This document shows positions 62,501-64,000 of a stretch of 64,000 nucleotides of DNA, in pieces; position 1 is the stretch's first letter, and each line of letters starts with the position of its first letter. Under the pieces are notes generated by a model. That model was not told the DNA's origin, did not search any database, and saw only the letters and a list, made by a program, of their open reading frames with translations. Source of the DNA: Mesorhizobium tianshanense (GTDB lineage Bacteria; Pseudomonadota; Alphaproteobacteria; Rhizobiales; Rhizobiaceae); assembly GCF_007830515.1 (NCBI RefSeq), contig NZ_VLKT01000004.1:62001-126000 (forward strand). The letters are read 5' to 3'. The translations under genes were made by a program, and so were the position numbers.

Positions 62501-64000
62501 AGACCGCCTTGCCGGCTTGCGTCAGCGCATCGATGCCGTTTTTCTCGACCTGGGCGGCAACATCCGGCGCCACCTTGATCGTTTGTCCGCCAACGGTGAT
62601 CTCGACCGGCTCGACGCCGTCGGGCAAAGTCCCTTTCGGAGGGGCGACACTTCCCGGCCCGAAATCGGCGAGTGCCTTGTCGTAGTCGGCTTGAAGCGTC
62701 TTGAGCTGCGCCGTCAGATCCTCCAGACCGTTGCCGAGTTGATCGGAAAAAACCGTGTTGAGGTCTTTGCCGGCCTGGGCCTCGGCCATCCTGGCGCCCT
62801 GAAGCCCATCCGAGCCGCAGCCCAGAAGTTCCTGCCATTGCCGGTTGAGCGGTCTGTCGCGGTATTCCTCAGTCGTGTTCTTGTCGCTGAGGTTGACGGT
62901 GAGTTTCTGTTCGGTGGTGCCTTCCTCGAAATGATTGATAACCGAAATCTGGCCGTCTTCGTGGTATTTTATCTCCTGCCGTACGAACTTGCCGAGATAG
63001 TCGCCGCCATAGGTGCTGTGTTTCTTGTCCGGCTCGAACAGATGCTGATTTTTCTTGTTGTATTCAACGAGAAGCTGGTTCTCGAGGCTTGTTGCCTGCG
63101 CATTTATACCGGCGGCATTCGCATGCGCGCTATAAAACGTCTGATAGGCTTCGGCGAGTTCAACCTGGCTACCAGCCGCCTCCTGCATGCCTTTGAGTTT
63201 CTTGAACTCTTCGGAATCCGGCGAAACCCCGAGAAACTCCGCCTGGCCGACCATATAGTCGACCGTGAATTTATCACCCTTGCTCATATGCAGGCCGATA
63301 TCGGCGAAGAGTGATTTCACGCCGGCATGGTCGGCAAGCCCTTGGGCATATTCGGCATGGCGATCGACACGCGGACCGTCGGCTGGATAGGCGGCAGGCG
63401 CGTTGGGGTCGCTCAGAGGCTTCAGCTGCGCATTCTTGTCGATCGCATCCGCAAGGCCGCTTTCGGCGCTCTCATATTCGATCCGCGCGTTGGTCGCATT
63501 CTCCAGAAGCGTGTTCGCCTTGGTGAGCCGGGCATTGGCCTCGGCCAGAGTGCCTTTCGGTTTTTCCGGGACCCAGATCAGATTGTGCGGAGCAAGAGCC
63601 TTGTTGATGACGGTCCGGGCTCCCTCGACCGCGTCCTTATAGGCCGGGTCGAGCAGATAGACGTCGGTCTGCGCCTGCTTCTGAGTGGCCCGCGCCTGCG
63701 CCTCGGTGACCCGTGACAACGCCGTGTTTTCAGCGATGATCGCCTTGCCGACCTCCGGGTCAACCCAGCGATAGACGCCATCGACCTTTATCGGAATCCA
63801 CTTGCCGCCCGATGGCGCGTTGCCCTGCGGCGGATTGCCAAACGGGTCGATGACCTTGTTGTTTTCATCGCGAGTCGGCGATGCGACCACGCCCAGCCCG
63901 TATTTGTCGATGAGCTGCTGCTTGTCGACACCCTTTTGCTCGGCGGCGGCCAAAAGGCCCGGCAACGCCTCGCCAGCGAACACACCCTCCACGAATGTCT
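56577..64000 (-). CDS. Giant repeat protein with octapeptide array, SH3b and LysM-like domains, N-terminus beyond window
   Basis: An uninterrupted frame of more than 2470 codons, open at the right edge. From the N-terminal side: a charged helical region with KWIPIKVDGVYRWVDPEVGK and a related QGRWVDPRLAVARI unit (about 63810-62440). Next are hydrophobic segments DPVIGIGTGLATLASFTPLA and VGAPLLVASGYDLAANG (61800-61250), then a Pro/Asn/Ala linker (61240-61040). A large region of unknown fold (60950-58850) follows. Next are 36 octapeptides (58736-57873), two further membrane-like stretches (57810-57640, 57210-57140) and a Pro/Glu linker. An SH3b domain with LNVRAGPGQQADVISVLEPG (57005-56785) and a LysM-like tail SIGLIARSRSADVAKTVALN with ILRPDAIFEGDRIYLPA end the protein. 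It lies beside the type III secretion operon; role unknown. Candidates are a huge effector, a wall-bound surface protein or a toxin. Confidence 0.85.
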   Translation of the reverse strand, partial: TFVEGVFAGEALPGLLAAAEQKGVDKQQLIDKYGLGVVASPTRDENNKVIDPFGNPPQGNAPSGGKWIPIKVDGVYRWVDPEVGKAIIAENTALSRVTEAQARATQKQAQTDVYLLDPAYKDAVEGARTVINKALAPHNLIWVPEKPKGTLAEANARLTKANTLLENATNARIEYESAESGLADAIDKNAQLKPLSDPNAPAAYPADGPRVDRHAEYAQGLADHAGVKSLFADIGLHMSKGDKFTVDYMVGQAEFLGVSPDSEEFKKLKGMQEAAGSQVELAEAYQTFYSAHANAAGINAQATSLENQLLVEYNKKNQHLFEPDKKHSTYGGDYLGKFVRQEIKYHEDGQISVINHFEEGTTEQKLTVNLSDKNTTEEYRDRPLNRQWQELLGCGSDGLQGARMAEAQAGKDLNTVFSDQLGNGLEDLTAQLKTLQADYDKALADFGPGSVAPPKGTLPDGVEPVEITVGGQTIKVAPDVAAQVEKNGIDALTQAGKAVWIDLDPGDSSQGRWVDPRLAVARIKLVDTRNQFDNTEDLRRQVDGFVSWHDVRTREPGLLYDRNNYSDKAYLDRHQQETLDGLFQPQFQSLLDNGFDNQFRPLDADALDRDVTTALHLDTSTQQDRDILADVTEEIREIGGDNAQVRKVRLFYVSDGAPTEEVTLFAVKNGDGVRYVDRTGRAFDNLGDFQDNNIQFSEHGKLVAPKGLEMKAGDDGNVALEVVKARNVSVMDRVVDPVIGIGTGLATLASFTPLAPVAAPLAYGGAAYLGTRAVIRQVNHMNHGGEWDDTESMMNVASVVTTVLPTASSAFRTFGMARTTSMTWTQAFRGSIGATKAGSPLAQQTQTYMQSTAALNRAAWGMDVGAMIVGAPLLVASGYDLAANGDQMTGLELANAITGLGTGIAGTGLGIRGLRHLRPGSGGQSPASPNAAVPPNAAIPHAPNQPPSPPLAGGPKGANPPAAPIVVNVAGPHSPNAPVGPQASHPIVVPTASGGNGGLGRLVWDPATKTFSGTPERNPGQYTYTSGKDPRTRSAYLDGLTPEQLLARYQRESGYYSAREMAERYGPDGLQLPAKSLKDALPDFRVGVTFRVRLNTGQFVGIGSPTISAVGFGIGTKTDFGIIGWSILDSFSQKSVAPLKDALSTQGVVSFRAREYLNITGLQAGVWPVSNQTAFPVRAKDLAKVAQEALFTDKAGYDARVRDVRVAGKTPDEDGAATVIELGYTPSLKGEGVSLAPGEHDFFGVPAESNGGHVRLQGTLPFDRVMTEFKAGLRLPVLANHVDTVDQLPRAGFEKRPESPVKDTLRAGDVVSKQAFDQIEAALGSTTLHVRFTVKDPAKAADLVAALKTGDVDAIRALVAAGEIDPAKTVSFVENPITSGFRLSAVPGKTPSKDINLLTGETVRMGNPDAMLIDVIFNDNNRLPGVLGFNPDKMVTSASYQVKGKVQSWLPEGMQPNRPPQSRSMPTDGNIYQGLYGSYGTPATRYTASLSTPPLPSGPFAYSAEVRVQFKSSAAKAPSSIAKGKNAVLTFDGVDGKPVDITVPAWLAHALGDTPAGAATVVPKGGKASLDKFLGDLEKQARPDQARAIAQFRKDFGDVIADGKFLRSDAADAVVTFLSLQVGRRGSGPIRIRDENGQWITATRLGPVPRNADSVYVPPAEGPPARGDEPTLMHKSHQLVRDSDTGEAFVLPWIRGASEEHVPGSLPKSASQHGPAAGPRPAPDAKALKQMTGEDMATLAEAQLQGMAPVLFGRLSVEQVGGLTSEQIGWLSAQQLAAMKPKQLRALTPEQMQAIKPELLNAIPAGRITQFSPKQVAALSPEQLAALTVAQTKKLTAAQLAGLSSEQFNAFTTQQFKALRPAQIAGLKPEQIGSLKKEHLEAFSLEQFAALSTKQLAALSGEQFALFKPELIGSLSTEQLSILTAEQFNSLTKEQLGAIKPGRLGKVGADQLAAFKPETIAALSPDTIASLTPQQIAALTGSQLGALTVQQVGRLTSRQIAALTPDQLRSMSPGQLRKFTPDQLLAMSSEQLGALSLLQLTTFRATHKKQLTAEQAAELKQLIKTARKQELKQVLLTFGVMAGVSTAMWTTLPRGWALTIGGVAFSVRGTVFTLQSFFPNATGMNTRFGRTLNTIGGLTFSAAAPGALLPSVEGTNLGVNGTYSVGNLIYGTKTSLQVVTQRPVLRNAAEHIAGPAYIAGSAVYMWQSIKTGDPVDITAGAMFTFGCAEFWVSALRTDFRNRKPVPITDQQVAAAAKSDARWAMADRVTLGVTFGIGMFLFSWSALRSEPWNNAAPASDPDEDIDPADDVAPPVDDIPGKPEPKPEKPAEPFPQLVVLADDGLNVRAGPGQQADVISVLEPGTLAQQTGGPSNANDGAWIPIEGYGADEKLHDGWVAAEYVEPHPEGSRNARGRTNPALEAQGYRWVDARLGQSIGLIARSRSADVAKTVALNMDHILRPDAIFEGDRIYLPA
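57873..58736 (-). repeat. 36 tandem 24-bp units encoding the octapeptide L(S/T)xxQ(L/I/F)xA
   Basis: Exactly 864 bp, or 36 x 24, with no phase slip. Units run LSVEQVGG, LTSEQIGW, LSAQQLAA, MKPKQLRA, LTPEQMQA and so on to MSSEQLGA, LSLLQLTT. Position 1 is Leu/Phe/Met/Ile, position 2 Ser/Thr/Lys, position 5 mostly Gln, position 6 Leu/Ile/Phe, position 8 often Ala. The units differ in DNA and protein, so they are old. Similar LTxxQVxA arrays occur in some very large alphaproteobacterial surface proteins (from memory). Confidence 0.92.

Noticed and set aside
61650..63314. A 554-codon rightward frame inside the giant gene
   Set aside because: It mirrors codons of the giant protein. It has no recognisable domain and no ribosome-binding site, while the leftward frame is continuous for 7.4 kb.

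Overview
The window looks like a chromosome or island segment from a rhizobium-type alphaproteobacterium, most likely Mesorhizobium or a close relative. This rests on the G+C-rich codon use, the rhizobial NolB/T/U/V-type secretion genes, many ABC importers with FCD-type GntR regulators, and small Rhizobiales families (DUF982, DUF995, DUF1236). No tRNA, rRNA or CRISPR array was seen.

Positions 1-8864 hold an aromatic-acid module. A branched-chain-type ABC importer (permease cut by the window edge, plus binding protein) faces leftwards. A GntR regulator, metF, ligM, a collapsed AEC-transporter remnant, a VOC-family extradiol dioxygenase, galB, galC and galD face rightwards. Together they can demethylate a methoxylated aromatic acid to a gallate-like ring, open it, and end at pyruvate and oxaloacetate. 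TGTATACA palindromes lie at both sets of promoters. Positions 9313-16322 hold a second sugar-acid module: a GntR regulator, kdgD and a dipeptide-type ABC importer, with TCATATGATGA-type sites on both sides of the regulator.

Positions 16535-24000 are accessory DNA: a hipBA pair with a 13-bp inverted repeat, a DUF995 secreted protein, an A+T-rich acyltransferase, a broken PQQ-type sugar dehydrogenase and two IS110-type transposase stubs. Positions 24110-30009 are an AfuABC-like importer with an inositol-monophosphatase-family enzyme and a histidine phosphatase. Positions 30010-35530 are a decaying stretch of small rhizobial proteins, a DNA ligase pseudogene with three frameshifts, a frameshifted glycine-rich protein and a DUF2269 remnant. 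It also carries a 30-residue membrane-peptide gene whose surroundings are repeated at 22 kb.

Positions 35577-45329 hold a second Afu-like importer with its own histidine phosphatase, preceded by a PgtA/PgtB/PgtC-like regulatory set. A textbook sigma-54 promoter stands before the importer's binding protein. Both importer clusters pair a transporter with phosphatases, which suggests uptake of phosphorylated organic compounds.

Positions 46549-54660 are one leftward type III secretion operon (sctC fragment, I, J, K, L, N, O, Q, R, S, T), with a DUF1445 protein where sctU might be expected. Next to it are an L,D-transpeptidase, a LysR regulator and a giant protein (more than 2470 residues, cut by the window edge). 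The giant protein contains 36 exactly phased octapeptide repeats, membrane segments, an SH3b domain and a LysM-like C-terminus. It is the most unusual object in the window.
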